Part shown: positions 14,630 to 20,858 of the stretch, piece after piece
Layout: the number at the start of each line of letters is the position of its first letter
Position numbering within the stretch: position 1 is the stretch's first letter
NCBI GenBank assembly: GCA_021812735.1
Contig: JAKAMV010000065.1
Coordinates: 1 to 21,012 of the forward strand
Direction of reading: 5' to 3'
Source: Chloroflexota bacterium
Lineage (GTDB): Bacteria; Chloroflexota; Limnocylindria; Limnocylindrales; CSP1-4
DNA: 21,012 bases
The notes under the pieces: model-generated
The model's input: only the letters and a program-made list of their open reading frames with translations
Told to the model about the DNA's origin: nothing
Databases searched by the model: none
Position numbers and translations under genes: made by a program

Positions 14630-15130
14630 CTACTGGGCCGCGTGCTGCGCGAGGCTCTTCGCCTTGTGCTCGGCGTACTTCTTCGGGTCGAGACCGGTCT
14701 TCTTGCAGCCCTCGATCTCGGTCGCGGACAGGGTGACGGTCTGATCGCCGGTGGGCTTCTCGTGCTTCTCGCTGTCGCCGATCTTCGGCGCCGCCTCCAG
14801 GAAGGCCTTCAGCGCCACGGTCCCGACACTGCGGGCCCAGGGCTCCAGCGCGGGCGGCAGCTTGCCCTCGGTCTTGCCGGTCTTGATGAGCTCCTCGAGC
14901 TCGCGGCTGGCGGACGCGGCCTCCAGCTCGGCGATCTTGGCGGAGAGCTTGGCCGACTGCTCGACCGCGGCCTTCCAGCCGGTGAAGACGCCGAGGGCCT
15001 CCGCCGGCGAGGCCTTGCCGGACAGGGTGACCAGGGAGCGGAGCGCCTCGTTGATCTTCGCGAGCGCGGTGGCGGCCTCCGACTCGGAGGCGGACTCGGC
15101 GAGGCCGAGCAGGACGAGAATCGACTTCAT
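14630..15130 (-). CDS. Scaffolding protein from internal start (Mu gpZ type)
   Basis: An in-frame ATG at 15130 (residue 188 of the protease gene) is preceded by AAGGAG with a 6-7 base gap, the best ribosome site in this gene. It would give a 166-residue protein, MKSILVLLGLAESASESEA onwards, that is mainly helical with a coiled-coil-like stretch (AKLSAKIAELEAASASRELEELI). Mu and lambda make their scaffolds from such internal starts in the protease gene, and the spacing at residue 188 fits the end of the protease domain. Confidence 0.65.
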   Translation of the reverse strand: MKSILVLLGLAESASESEAATALAKINEALRSLVTLSGKASPAEALGVFTGWKAAVEQSAKLSAKIAELEAASASRELEELIKTGKTEGKLPPALEPWARSVGTVALKAFLEAAPKIGDSEKHEKPTGDQTVTLSATEIEGCKKTGLDPKKYAEHKAKSLAQHAAQ

Positions 15131-15691
15131 GGACTGCTCCTTCTCCGGCTTCGCCGGCGGTGTGGTCGACGCGACCAGGGGGGGGATCCCGGCCAGGGCC
15201 GGGTTGTTGGTGAGCGCGCAGTTGACGAGCTTCGTGATGCGCTTCGCGCCGTCGGGCGTGGTCTCGTAGTCGGCGGCCGGGCTGAAGTAGCGGAACTCGC
15301 GGGCGCGCAGCTTCTCGGCGCCCTTCGGCGTCCAGGAGACGTCGGTGGCCCAGAGCGCGCCGTCGCGGACCGCCATCTTGAACCAGCCGGCGGCCTTGCC
15401 CGACTCCGCCGGGTCGGTGGCGATGAAGGCCAGCGAGGCGTGGTCGTAGTCGACCATGTAGTCGGCGAGCCCGCGCTCGGCGTGGTGCGTCTCGCAGGAC
15501 TTGGTCGACAGGTCGTCGAAGAGGAACGCGCCGCGACCGTCGTGGGTGCGGTTCTCGCCGGCGCGGAAGAGGCAGAACTCGGTGGGGAGCTCGCCGCTGG
15601 CGCCGATCGCCAGCTCGACGGCGAAACGCGCGAAGTGGTCCGCGTCCGGCCGGTTTTCGTGTAGGGAGACGAGGCGCTTCCTAGCGTTCAC
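14630..15691 (-). CDS. Prohead protease with fused scaffold, Mu gpI-like
   Basis: 353 residues from GTG 15691, the first start codon possible after an in-frame TGA in the divergent promoter region. Motifs of the Mu I protease family are visible: VDYDHAS at 80-86, REFRYFSPA at 131-139 (S137 likely nucleophile) and ALTNNPALAG at 159-168. From about 190 a helical, Lys/Glu/Ala-rich part follows, typical of scaffold. The start has no proper ribosome site, and the TACTCG element ends 6 bases before it, so a leaderless message is possible. It follows the plus-strand cassette and leads the capsid gene cluster. Confidence 0.9.
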   Translation of the reverse strand: MNARKRLVSLHENRPDADHFARFAVELAIGASGELPTEFCLFRAGENRTHDGRGAFLFDDLSTKSCETHHAERGLADYMVDYDHASLAFIATDPAESGKAAGWFKMAVRDGALWATDVSWTPKGAEKLRAREFRYFSPAADYETTPDGAKRITKLVNCALTNNPALAGIPPLVASTTPPAKPEKEQSMKSILVLLGLAESASESEAATALAKINEALRSLVTLSGKASPAEALGVFTGWKAAVEQSAKLSAKIAELEAASASRELEELIKTGKTEGKLPPALEPWARSVGTVALKAFLEAAPKIGDSEKHEKPTGDQTVTLSATEIEGCKKTGLDPKKYAEHKAKSLAQHAAQ

Positions 15692-15695
15692 TCCG

Positions 15696-15725
15696 CCGAG
15701 TAGCGCGCACCTTGCAGAGCGTCAA
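15696..15725 (-). promoter_or_regulatory. Promoter-like element, copy B (TTGACG-N17-TACTCG)
   Basis: TTGACG at 15725-15720 and TACTCG at 15702-15697 with a 17-base spacer, overlapping the repeated 14-mer (15709-15696). The protease GTG begins 6 bases after TACTCG. The -35 is near consensus, the -10 is not. It is the only non-coding stretch before the capsid cluster, and an own promoter is needed here because the plus-strand cassette interrupts the operon. Confidence 0.6.
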
Positions 15726-15740
15726 GCGGGGGCCTACGCT
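15712..15740 (+). promoter_or_regulatory. Promoter of the plus-strand cassette (TTGCAG-N17-TACGCT)
   Basis: TTGCAG at 15712-15717 and TACGCT at 15735-15740 with a 17-base spacer. A strong ribosome site (TAGGAGGG, 15747-15754) and ATG 15761 follow. Its -35 stands back to back with the -35 of the minus-strand element. Confidence 0.55.
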
Positions 15741-15760
15741 GTGCGGTAGGAGGGTTCCCG

Positions 15761-16189
15761 ATGCCCCGCGTCGCCCTGCTGCTGTTCCTGATGGCCGCTC
15801 CCTCTGGCTGGGAGGAAGGGATGGCGGCCCGCCCCGTCGCCGAGCGCCGCGCCGACGACCGCTGGTCGCGCGCCGCCATTTCCGGGCTGCTCTGCTTCTA
15901 CCGGGGCGACCGGAAGGCCGCCCTGCAGGAGATTGCCACCGAGCAGAACTATGGCCGGCTGAGCGGCTTCGTGAACAAACTCAAGCTCTACGACCTGTCG
16001 CAGCGCGTCCGCCGGGACGACGAGCAGGTCGCGCTATGGGTCGCTCGCCTGCCTCCGGGCCCCCGGGGAAAGCCGCTGGGATGCACCGACCGCGTAGCGG
16101 AGATCGCCGAGTGCGTCGGCCTGGACCTCGCCGGCGACCCCTGCGCGGACCACATCATGCAGGCCTACGTGGAGACGGTAGCCGAGTGA
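15761..16189 (+). CDS. Putative secreted protein of a moron-like cassette
   Basis: 142 residues on the strand opposite to all other genes. The first residues (MPRVALLLFLMAAPSGW) look like a short signal peptide. The rest is basic, mostly helical (RDDEQVALWVARL, YGRLSGFVNKLKLYDL) and has four Cys (45, 108, 118, 128), which would fit disulphides outside the cytoplasm. I recognise no family. It has its own promoter and a strong ribosome site with 6 bases to the ATG. The next gene overlaps its stop as GTGA. By position and orientation it resembles phage morons that change the host cell or exclude other phages; that is inference. Confidence 0.65.
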   Translation: MPRVALLLFLMAAPSGWEEGMAARPVAERRADDRWSRAAISGLLCFYRGDRKAALQEIATEQNYGRLSGFVNKLKLYDLSQRVRRDDEQVALWVARLPPGPRGKPLGCTDRVAEIAECVGLDLAGDPCADHIMQAYVETVAE

Positions 16190-16386
16190 CGCGCTCAACC
16201 ATCGACCTCAACGGTGTGCTGAGCGAACGGCAGCGGCGCGCGCTGGAACTCCTCGACCAGGTGCGCGCCGTCTCGCCAGCCACGGCGCTCTGGCTGCGGC
16301 ACGGACGCTTCGGCCCTCGCCCCGACGTTCGCGCCAGCGACCGCGCGCTCGTCGATGCGCTGCTGCGGGGGCTGGAACTGCTCTAG
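16186..16386 (+). CDS. Small hypothetical protein, second gene of the plus-strand cassette
   Basis: 66 residues from GTG 16186, which overlaps the first gene's stop (GTGA). Sequence features: LSERQRRALELLDQVRAV, a basic helix, then ATALWLRHGRFGPRPDVRASDRALVDALLRGLELL, a second helix. No membrane segment or known motif. A helical protein of this size could bind DNA or a host enzyme. The stop TAG shares two bases with the TAG of the head gene coming from the opposite side (16383-16386), so the genes end tail to tail with no room for a terminator. The long minus-strand frame over this region is taken as a shadow. Confidence 0.6.
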   Translation: MTRSTIDLNGVLSERQRRALELLDQVRAVSPATALWLRHGRFGPRPDVRASDRALVDALLRGLELL

Positions 16387-17060
16387 CCGGCGCGCCGGTA
16401 CTCGGCGACGAGCGGCTGGGGGTAGCCGTCCAGGTCCGGCTCGCTGGCCACCCACTCGCCCTGCGGCGCGTCGCCGAAGCCGTCCGCCGGCGCGATGCTC
16501 GGCGCCTCCTGCGCGACCCCTTCGGACTTCGCCTCCTCCTCGGAGAGCGTCACCACGTGGCTCCGGCAGTTGAAGTGCAGCGGCGGGTTGTGCGAGCTCC
16601 AGAACGGATCATCGGCCGGCAGCACGGTCCCGTCCAGCGGCGCGCAGATCGGCGAGGTGCGCGAGTCCATGACCGCGCTGTACTTCCGGTATGGCCGCGC
16701 TTCCTTCACCGCCGGGTGCTCCATCTGCTCCCAGCGGCCGTCGGAGTAGGCCTGCTGTACGTTCGTGCGGAAGATGGTCTCCAGGCGCCAGGGCTGCTCC
16801 TTGCCCCACGCCGCCGTGAGCTTGTCGCCGACCGCGTCTTGGAAGTCGCTGAGCGTCTCTCCCTGCGCGACGGCGCGGTCGATGGCCTCCCAGACCTGGG
16901 TGACCATGTCCAGTTGCGCGACGCCGGCGATCGTGAAGGCCCGGTGGTAGCTCGCCTCCTCCAGGGCGTCGAACTCGTCGTCGGTGAGGATGAGCTTCGC
17001 CCGGAACCAGGCCACCGCCTCGGCGAAGGCGTCCGGGTGCGCGGGCGGCCGCTTCTTCAC
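16383..17060 (-). CDS. Head morphogenesis protein, Mu gpF / gp30 type
   Basis: 225 residues from GTG 17060 (overlap GTGA with the portal stop; AAGGAGAG in front). The Phage_Mu_F signature is clear: FRTNVQQAYSDGRWEQ (97-112), YRKYSAVMDSRTSPICAPLDG (124-144) and NPPLHFNCRSHVV (158-170) with C139, H162 and C165. The protein is a minor capsid component near the portal. It is shorter than Mu gpF; the C-terminus is Pro/Glu-rich. Translational coupling to the portal is likely. The end meets the plus-strand cassette. Confidence 0.92.
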   Translation of the reverse strand: MKKRPPAHPDAFAEAVAWFRAKLILTDDEFDALEEASYHRAFTIAGVAQLDMVTQVWEAIDRAVAQGETLSDFQDAVGDKLTAAWGKEQPWRLETIFRTNVQQAYSDGRWEQMEHPAVKEARPYRKYSAVMDSRTSPICAPLDGTVLPADDPFWSSHNPPLHFNCRSHVVTLSEEEAKSEGVAQEAPSIAPADGFGDAPQGEWVASEPDLDGYPQPLVAEYRRAG

Positions 17061-18739
17061 GCGCTCTCCTTCTGCACGGCGTACCTGCCGGAGAGCTCAG
17101 CCAGGATGAGCGCCTTCTCCACCAGCCGGGCGAGCTTCGCCGGGCTCATGCCGCGGTACTGCGCCACGAGCTTCTGCCGGAGCTCCTCGTAGCCCTGCGC
17201 CTCGGCGACGAGGCCCTTGACGGCGCGCAGGTCGCCAGCGAGCAGACGCGCTGCCTCCGCTCTGGCGTTGTCCGCCACCTCGTCGACGTAGACCTGGCCC
17301 TGGATGGCGGACCTCTTCCGCCGAGAGAACGCCGCGGAGAGCTTGGCCTCGTCCTTGCCGCCGGCTGCGGGCTTCTCGTCGGGCGGCGCGTCGTCGGGCG
17401 GCTTGTCGCCGGGCGCGGCCGGCAGCACCGGGGGAGGCGGCGGCTCGTAGTCGGGGATCTCCGCGCCGTCGATGAGCGGGACCTCGAACCGCTCGCAGAG
17501 CTCGGCGATGTCGATGGGCAACTGGGTGGCGCGCAGCGACGCCAGCCCCTCGCCGAACGTCTTGAACGCGGTCGCGCGGGACCCCAGGTCTTGGGGAGGA
17601 TCGATGGGCCAGGTCGGCCAGGGCGTGAGGTCCACGAACTTCGGGCCGAAGTTCACCTCGACGAAGTCCACCAGCAGGCCGCTGCGCAGCGTCTCCGACA
17701 TCGTGCCGGCGTCGCTGGCGATGATGTCCTGGCGGACGGTGTCGTGGATCTTGGCCGCCGCGTAGCTGCCGCCCTTGACCGCGGTGGTGAGCGTCTGGCC
17801 GAGAACGGCCACGCTGATGGAGTCCGACGCCTCTTCGCGCAGACCCTTGAACGCCTCCCAGCCGAGCGCGGCCGCCTCCACCAGCTTGACGGCGAAGCCG
17901 GTACCGTCCTGCTCGCGCGGCGCGCGGATGGTGCTCTCGTTGGCGAGGGAAGCGAGCTCGCGGATGAATCGGTCCTTGTCCTCCTGGGCGGCGTCGGTCG
18001 GCACCTCGCCCACCCGGATCGGCATCCCGTGGACCTCGGAATAGCGCGCCCAGTCGCGGAGCGCCCAGGTTCTGGCGAGCCACGGGATCGCCAGCGACTT
18101 GATGAGCGCCTTCGCCCAACCGCGCTGGAAGCCGAACGGCGTGTAGAGCGCCCAGTTCCTGCGGACCGCCGGGTCCCGCAGGTCGAGCATCACCACGCCG
18201 TCCTGCGTGATGAGGTTGAAGCCGCGGAAGGAACCCATTCCCTCGGCCTCGGGACCGATGCCCCAGGTCCAGTAGGCGAAGCGGGGGTGATGGACCTTGA
18301 TCCGCGGCAGCCAGACGTCGCCGTACTCCCAGACCTTCTCGACGGAGACGAAGCCCAGCCCGCGACCGAAGCGCAGCATGTCGCGCAGCTCGGAGGTCGG
18401 CGCCATCTTCGACCAGGCCTTGTCGCAGGCCTCGGCGATCTCCAGCGCCTTCGGGTTGTCCTCCTCGCCGGTCGGCGGCCGCATCTCGAGCGGCAGGCCG
18501 AGGAGCCCGTCATAGCGGGCGGCGGTCGTGCCCTTCACCCGGTCGTCCTGCTCCATGGCGTCGAGGAGCATGGCGGCGAGCTCGAACTTGCCCTGCTCGA
18601 GCTGCACGAGCGCGCCGCGGACGGAAGTTACGCTGTCCCAACCCGGGAAGGTGGCGACGGGCAGGTCGCGGACGGGGCGACCGGCGACGAAGCTCCGAGC
18701 GTCGGAGGGCTGCTGCGGCTTCTGGGTCTTCTTGGCCAT
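17057..18739 (-). CDS. Portal protein, Mu gp29 / DUF935 family
   Basis: 560 residues from ATG 18739, which shares one base with the terminase stop (TGATG); the frame runs open far upstream but that part is a shadow of the terminase. Typical segments: SVRGALVQLEQGKFELAAML, DMLRFGRGLGFVSVEKVWEY, HPRFAYWTWG, LARTWALRDWARYSEVHGMPIRVG (about residues 215-245) and SDSISVAVLGQTLTTAVKGGSYAAAKIHDTVR. A proline-rich linker at about 425-455 leads to a helical C-terminus (LAGDLRAVKGLVAEAQGYEELRQKLVAQYRGM). DUF935 portals form the dodecameric ring through which DNA enters. Confidence 0.93.
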   Translation of the reverse strand: MAKKTQKPQQPSDARSFVAGRPVRDLPVATFPGWDSVTSVRGALVQLEQGKFELAAMLLDAMEQDDRVKGTTAARYDGLLGLPLEMRPPTGEEDNPKALEIAEACDKAWSKMAPTSELRDMLRFGRGLGFVSVEKVWEYGDVWLPRIKVHHPRFAYWTWGIGPEAEGMGSFRGFNLITQDGVVMLDLRDPAVRRNWALYTPFGFQRGWAKALIKSLAIPWLARTWALRDWARYSEVHGMPIRVGEVPTDAAQEDKDRFIRELASLANESTIRAPREQDGTGFAVKLVEAAALGWEAFKGLREEASDSISVAVLGQTLTTAVKGGSYAAAKIHDTVRQDIIASDAGTMSETLRSGLLVDFVEVNFGPKFVDLTPWPTWPIDPPQDLGSRATAFKTFGEGLASLRATQLPIDIAELCERFEVPLIDGAEIPDYEPPPPPVLPAAPGDKPPDDAPPDEKPAAGGKDEAKLSAAFSRRKRSAIQGQVYVDEVADNARAEAARLLAGDLRAVKGLVAEAQGYEELRQKLVAQYRGMSPAKLARLVEKALILAELSGRYAVQKESA

Positions 18740-20094
18740 CAGATCCTCCGCTGCGAGACGGGCATCTCGGGGATGCCGGCGAACGTGGCGGCCGACCCCT
18801 CGGTGAGTTCGGTAGCGCCCCAGACCAGCGCATCGACGTGGTCCGGGGAGCCGTCGAAGCCGTCCGGCGTGAACATGCACATCTGGTCTTCGAGCGCCTC
18901 GAACGTGCCGACGTGATGCGCGCGCCCCTGCTCGTAGAGCGCCGCGATGGGCTCGGCGCGCGACCGCTTCCCGCGGGATGCGCGGACGGCCGTGTACGGC
19001 AGATGCTTGTCGACGGCGCGAAGCGTGGCCTCCACCAGATCGCCGCCGTTGTTCACCTCGGCGACGAGGCGGTCGGCCTTCAGCCGCCGAAAGAGCGCCA
19101 CGGCCCGGCGCGCCCACCCGAGCGGCGTGTCCCGGCAGGTCTCGTCGGCGAGCACGTAGATCTGCCCGTCCTCGGCCTTGCCGACGGCGACGATCCCGGT
19201 CTCGTCCGAGTCCTCGCCGCTCGTCACCGCCGGGTCGATGGCCACCACGATGCGGCGGAGCGTGGGCGCCGACCTGACGCGCAGCGCGTCGAGGTTGGCG
19301 CGCGTCCACAGGGCGCCGGGGATGTCCTCTAGGAGTTCGCCCTGCAGCTCCTGGCGGCCCAGGCGCGTGCCCTCGTACTTGGTCACGATCTGGTCGAGGA
19401 ACGGCCGAGCGAGGTTGGCGCGGTTCTCGTAGGTCGAGCCGGTGGTGATGGCGGTCGTCGGGGCGGCGCGCAGGTCGCGGATGAGGCGCAGCGGTCTGGG
19501 CGTCGTCGTCACCACCACGCGCGGGTTCGTGCCAAGCCGGAGACCGAACATCAGGTTCGACCAGGTCTCCTCCCCTCGCCGCCAGGTGGCGAGCTCGTCG
19601 GCCAGCGCGGCGTGGTGCTGGGGGCCGCGGAGCAGGTCGGGCTCGTCGGCCGAGTAGGCGGTCGCCATCGAACCGTTTGGCCAGGTGAGGCGGCGCTTCG
19701 AGGGTTCGTAGGTCGGCATCGCCCAGGGAGGGCACACCGAAAGCAACCCCGACTCGCCCTCGATGATCACGTCGCGCACGTCGGCCGCCGTCCTGCCAAC
19801 GATGGCGATACGCCAGCCGGGATGCAGGTCGGTCTGCTCGCGGACCCACTCGGCACCCATGCGTGTCTTGCCGAAGCCGCGGCCAGCGAGGACGAGCCAC
19901 GTGCGCCAGTCCCCCGCCGGCGCCAGTTGCTTCGGCCGCGCCCAGAGATCGCGCCAGGCGAAGACGAGGTCTTGCTGCTGCTCCTCACTCAGCGCCTCCA
20001 CCGCGGCCAGCCGGTCCTTCAGCGGAAGCGAGGCCAGCAATTCGCGCACGGAGGGCGTCGACGGCGCCGGCCGGGTCGTGGACTCGGACGTCAT
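18739..20094 (-). CDS. Terminase large subunit
   Basis: 451 residues. Walker A LAGRGFGKT at 69-77; Walker B with AALADE at 162-167; coupling motif TTTPRP at 196-201. The C-terminal nuclease shows VVAIDPAV with D287, VAEVNNGG with E346 and SPDHVDALVWG with D421, the RNase H-like site. The ATPase drives DNA into the head and the nuclease cuts the concatemer. The family is the Terminase_6C type, not the usual Mu gp28. The ATG at 20094 overlaps the stop of the Cys-containing frame as ATGA and lies 110 bases inside the small terminase gene. Confidence 0.95.
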   Translation of the reverse strand: MTSESTTRPAPSTPSVRELLASLPLKDRLAAVEALSEEQQQDLVFAWRDLWARPKQLAPAGDWRTWLVLAGRGFGKTRMGAEWVREQTDLHPGWRIAIVGRTAADVRDVIIEGESGLLSVCPPWAMPTYEPSKRRLTWPNGSMATAYSADEPDLLRGPQHHAALADELATWRRGEETWSNLMFGLRLGTNPRVVVTTTPRPLRLIRDLRAAPTTAITTGSTYENRANLARPFLDQIVTKYEGTRLGRQELQGELLEDIPGALWTRANLDALRVRSAPTLRRIVVAIDPAVTSGEDSDETGIVAVGKAEDGQIYVLADETCRDTPLGWARRAVALFRRLKADRLVAEVNNGGDLVEATLRAVDKHLPYTAVRASRGKRSRAEPIAALYEQGRAHHVGTFEALEDQMCMFTPDGFDGSPDHVDALVWGATELTEGSAATFAGIPEMPVSQRRI

Positions 20095-20371
20095 GCTTCT
20101 CGGGCTCGACGGCGAACGGCTTCAGCCCTGCCCGGTCGAGGATCGCGGTTGCGGCCTGGAGGGCGACCGAGGGCGACAACCTCTGCCGCATGAGCTGCTC
20201 CAGCCGCTCGAGCGCCTCCGGCGACTTCTCCAGGGCGAGCTGGCGCAGCTCCCGGTGCTCTCGCGGCAGGCCCCCGGGGTTGCCCGAAACTCCCTTCGGG
20301 AACCGGCGCCCCAGCGGGGGTCGCCGTCCCCCTCCGGTTGTTTTTCCGCTGCTCTGAGGGGCGCGCGCCAT
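19985..20371 (-). CDS. Terminase small subunit, DUF5681-like
   Basis: 128 residues from ATG 20371 (a GTG directly before it adds one residue). The N-terminus has RRFPKGVSGNPGGLP, the F-x-KGxSGNPGG motif that opens DUF5681 proteins found beside phage terminases. Then come helices (ELRQLALEKSPEALERLEQLMRQRL) and SVALQAATAILDRAGLKPFA, a typical end of this family. It probably recognises phage DNA for packaging. Its 3' end overlaps the large subunit by 110 bases, and its 5' part overlaps the upstream frame. No ribosome site is present; the repeated element ends 6-7 bases before the ATG. Confidence 0.8.
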   Translation of the reverse strand: MARAPQSSGKTTGGGRRPPLGRRFPKGVSGNPGGLPREHRELRQLALEKSPEALERLEQLMRQRLSPSVALQAATAILDRAGLKPFAVEPEKHDVRVHDPAGAVDALRARIAGLASAEGPAGRGGGAE

Positions 20372-20759
20372 CACGCCCGAGTAGCGCGCAGGGTGGCGGC
20401 CCGTCCAGCGTGGGGATCTCCGGGTGCTCGGCCTCCCAGGCGACGCGGGCGGCGTACTGCGCCGGTAGGTCGGAGCGCTGGCCGTGCTTCACGCTGTTGG
20501 TCTGGTGCTTGACCAGGGCGAGCAGGTTGTGCCGGCCCTGAGCGCACTGGGCGGTGACGCAGAGCGGGAACGTGGTGGACTCGCCGCGTTCCTGGGGGCG
20601 GGCCGCCTTCCGGGAGGCGGAGCGCGGCCGCCAGCCCCGGTTGCGGTCGCGGGTCAACTCCATCTCCGAAACGGCCTGCCTAGCCGCGCAGACGCGAGCT
20701 GGCAGCGTGCAGTGGAGCGCCATGCAGATGAACAGCTCGTCAGGCGACATTTTCACCAT
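20091..20759 (-). CDS. Small phage protein with four-cysteine (zinc-finger-like) pattern
   Basis: Start taken at ATG 20759 with AAGGGGGA just upstream; a longer frame from GTG 20810 lacks a ribosome site. Of 222 residues the first 129 look real: C17 and C24 (HCTLPARVC), then C67 and C72 (FPLCVTAQC) followed by AQGRHN, a pattern common in small Cys-containing phage proteins located before terminase genes. The remaining 93 residues run through the small terminase gene in another frame and look like low-complexity Pro/Gly/Arg/Ala read-through, but no earlier stop exists, and the stop overlaps the large terminase ATG. Zinc binding and a regulatory role are inference. Confidence 0.6.
   Translation of the reverse strand: MVKMSPDELFICMALHCTLPARVCAARQAVSEMELTRDRNRGWRPRSASRKAARPQERGESTTFPLCVTAQCAQGRHNLLALVKHQTNSVKHGQRSDLPAQYAARVAWEAEHPEIPTLDGPPPCALLGRDGARPSEQRKNNRRGTATPAGAPVPEGSFGQPRGPAARAPGAAPARPGEVAGGARAAGAAHAAEVVALGRPPGRNRDPRPGRAEAVRRRAREA
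20377..20407 (-). promoter_or_regulatory. Promoter-like element, copy C (TGGACG-N18-TACTCG)
   Basis: Third copy of the 14-mer (20390-20377) with TACTCG at 20383-20378 and a weak -35-like TGGACG at 20407-20402 (18-base spacer). It lies inside the Cys-containing frame, just in front of the small terminase ATG (20371). It is the weakest of the three as a promoter. Confidence 0.4.
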
Positions 20760-20772
20760 CCCATCCCCCTTC

Positions 20773-20845
20773 GGCTCCCGGTCGCCAGGCCCCGTGCTCA
20801 AGGTTTTCACGCCCTAGCACGGCCAGATGCCTGACGCCGGGAGCC
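20773..20845 (-). promoter_or_regulatory. Long imperfect inverted repeat upstream of the terminase-region genes
   Basis: Outer arms GGCTCCCGG (20773-20781) and CCGGGAGCC (20837-20845) pair perfectly, then 8 further pairs with a bulge and a mismatch, then CGTGCT (20793-20798) with AGCACG (20816-20821). The loop is 20799-20815. It lies between the RusA stop and the ribosome site of the next gene, and the SD follows directly after the stem. No U tract, so it is more likely a regulatory fold or operator than a terminator. Confidence 0.4.
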
Positions 20846-20858
20846 GCCACCGACCCGA

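Noticed and set aside
15688..16455. Minus-strand frames opposite the plus-strand cassette (15688-15879 and 16195-16455), which would continue the operon
   Set aside because: No family motifs, Arg/Ala-rich, and no ribosome sites; the plus-strand frames have a promoter, a strong ribosome site and a GTGA overlap.
18040..18050. Partial match (ATAGCGCGCC) to the repeated 14-mer
   Set aside because: Within portal coding sequence, lacks the CCGAG half, and has no start codon or -35-like hexamer nearby.
18740..19900. Upstream extension of the portal frame, giving a protein of over 900 residues
   Set aside because: The extra part is Arg/Pro-rich and antiphase to the large terminase, whose motifs are clear. 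ATG 18739 with TGATG overlap is the natural start.
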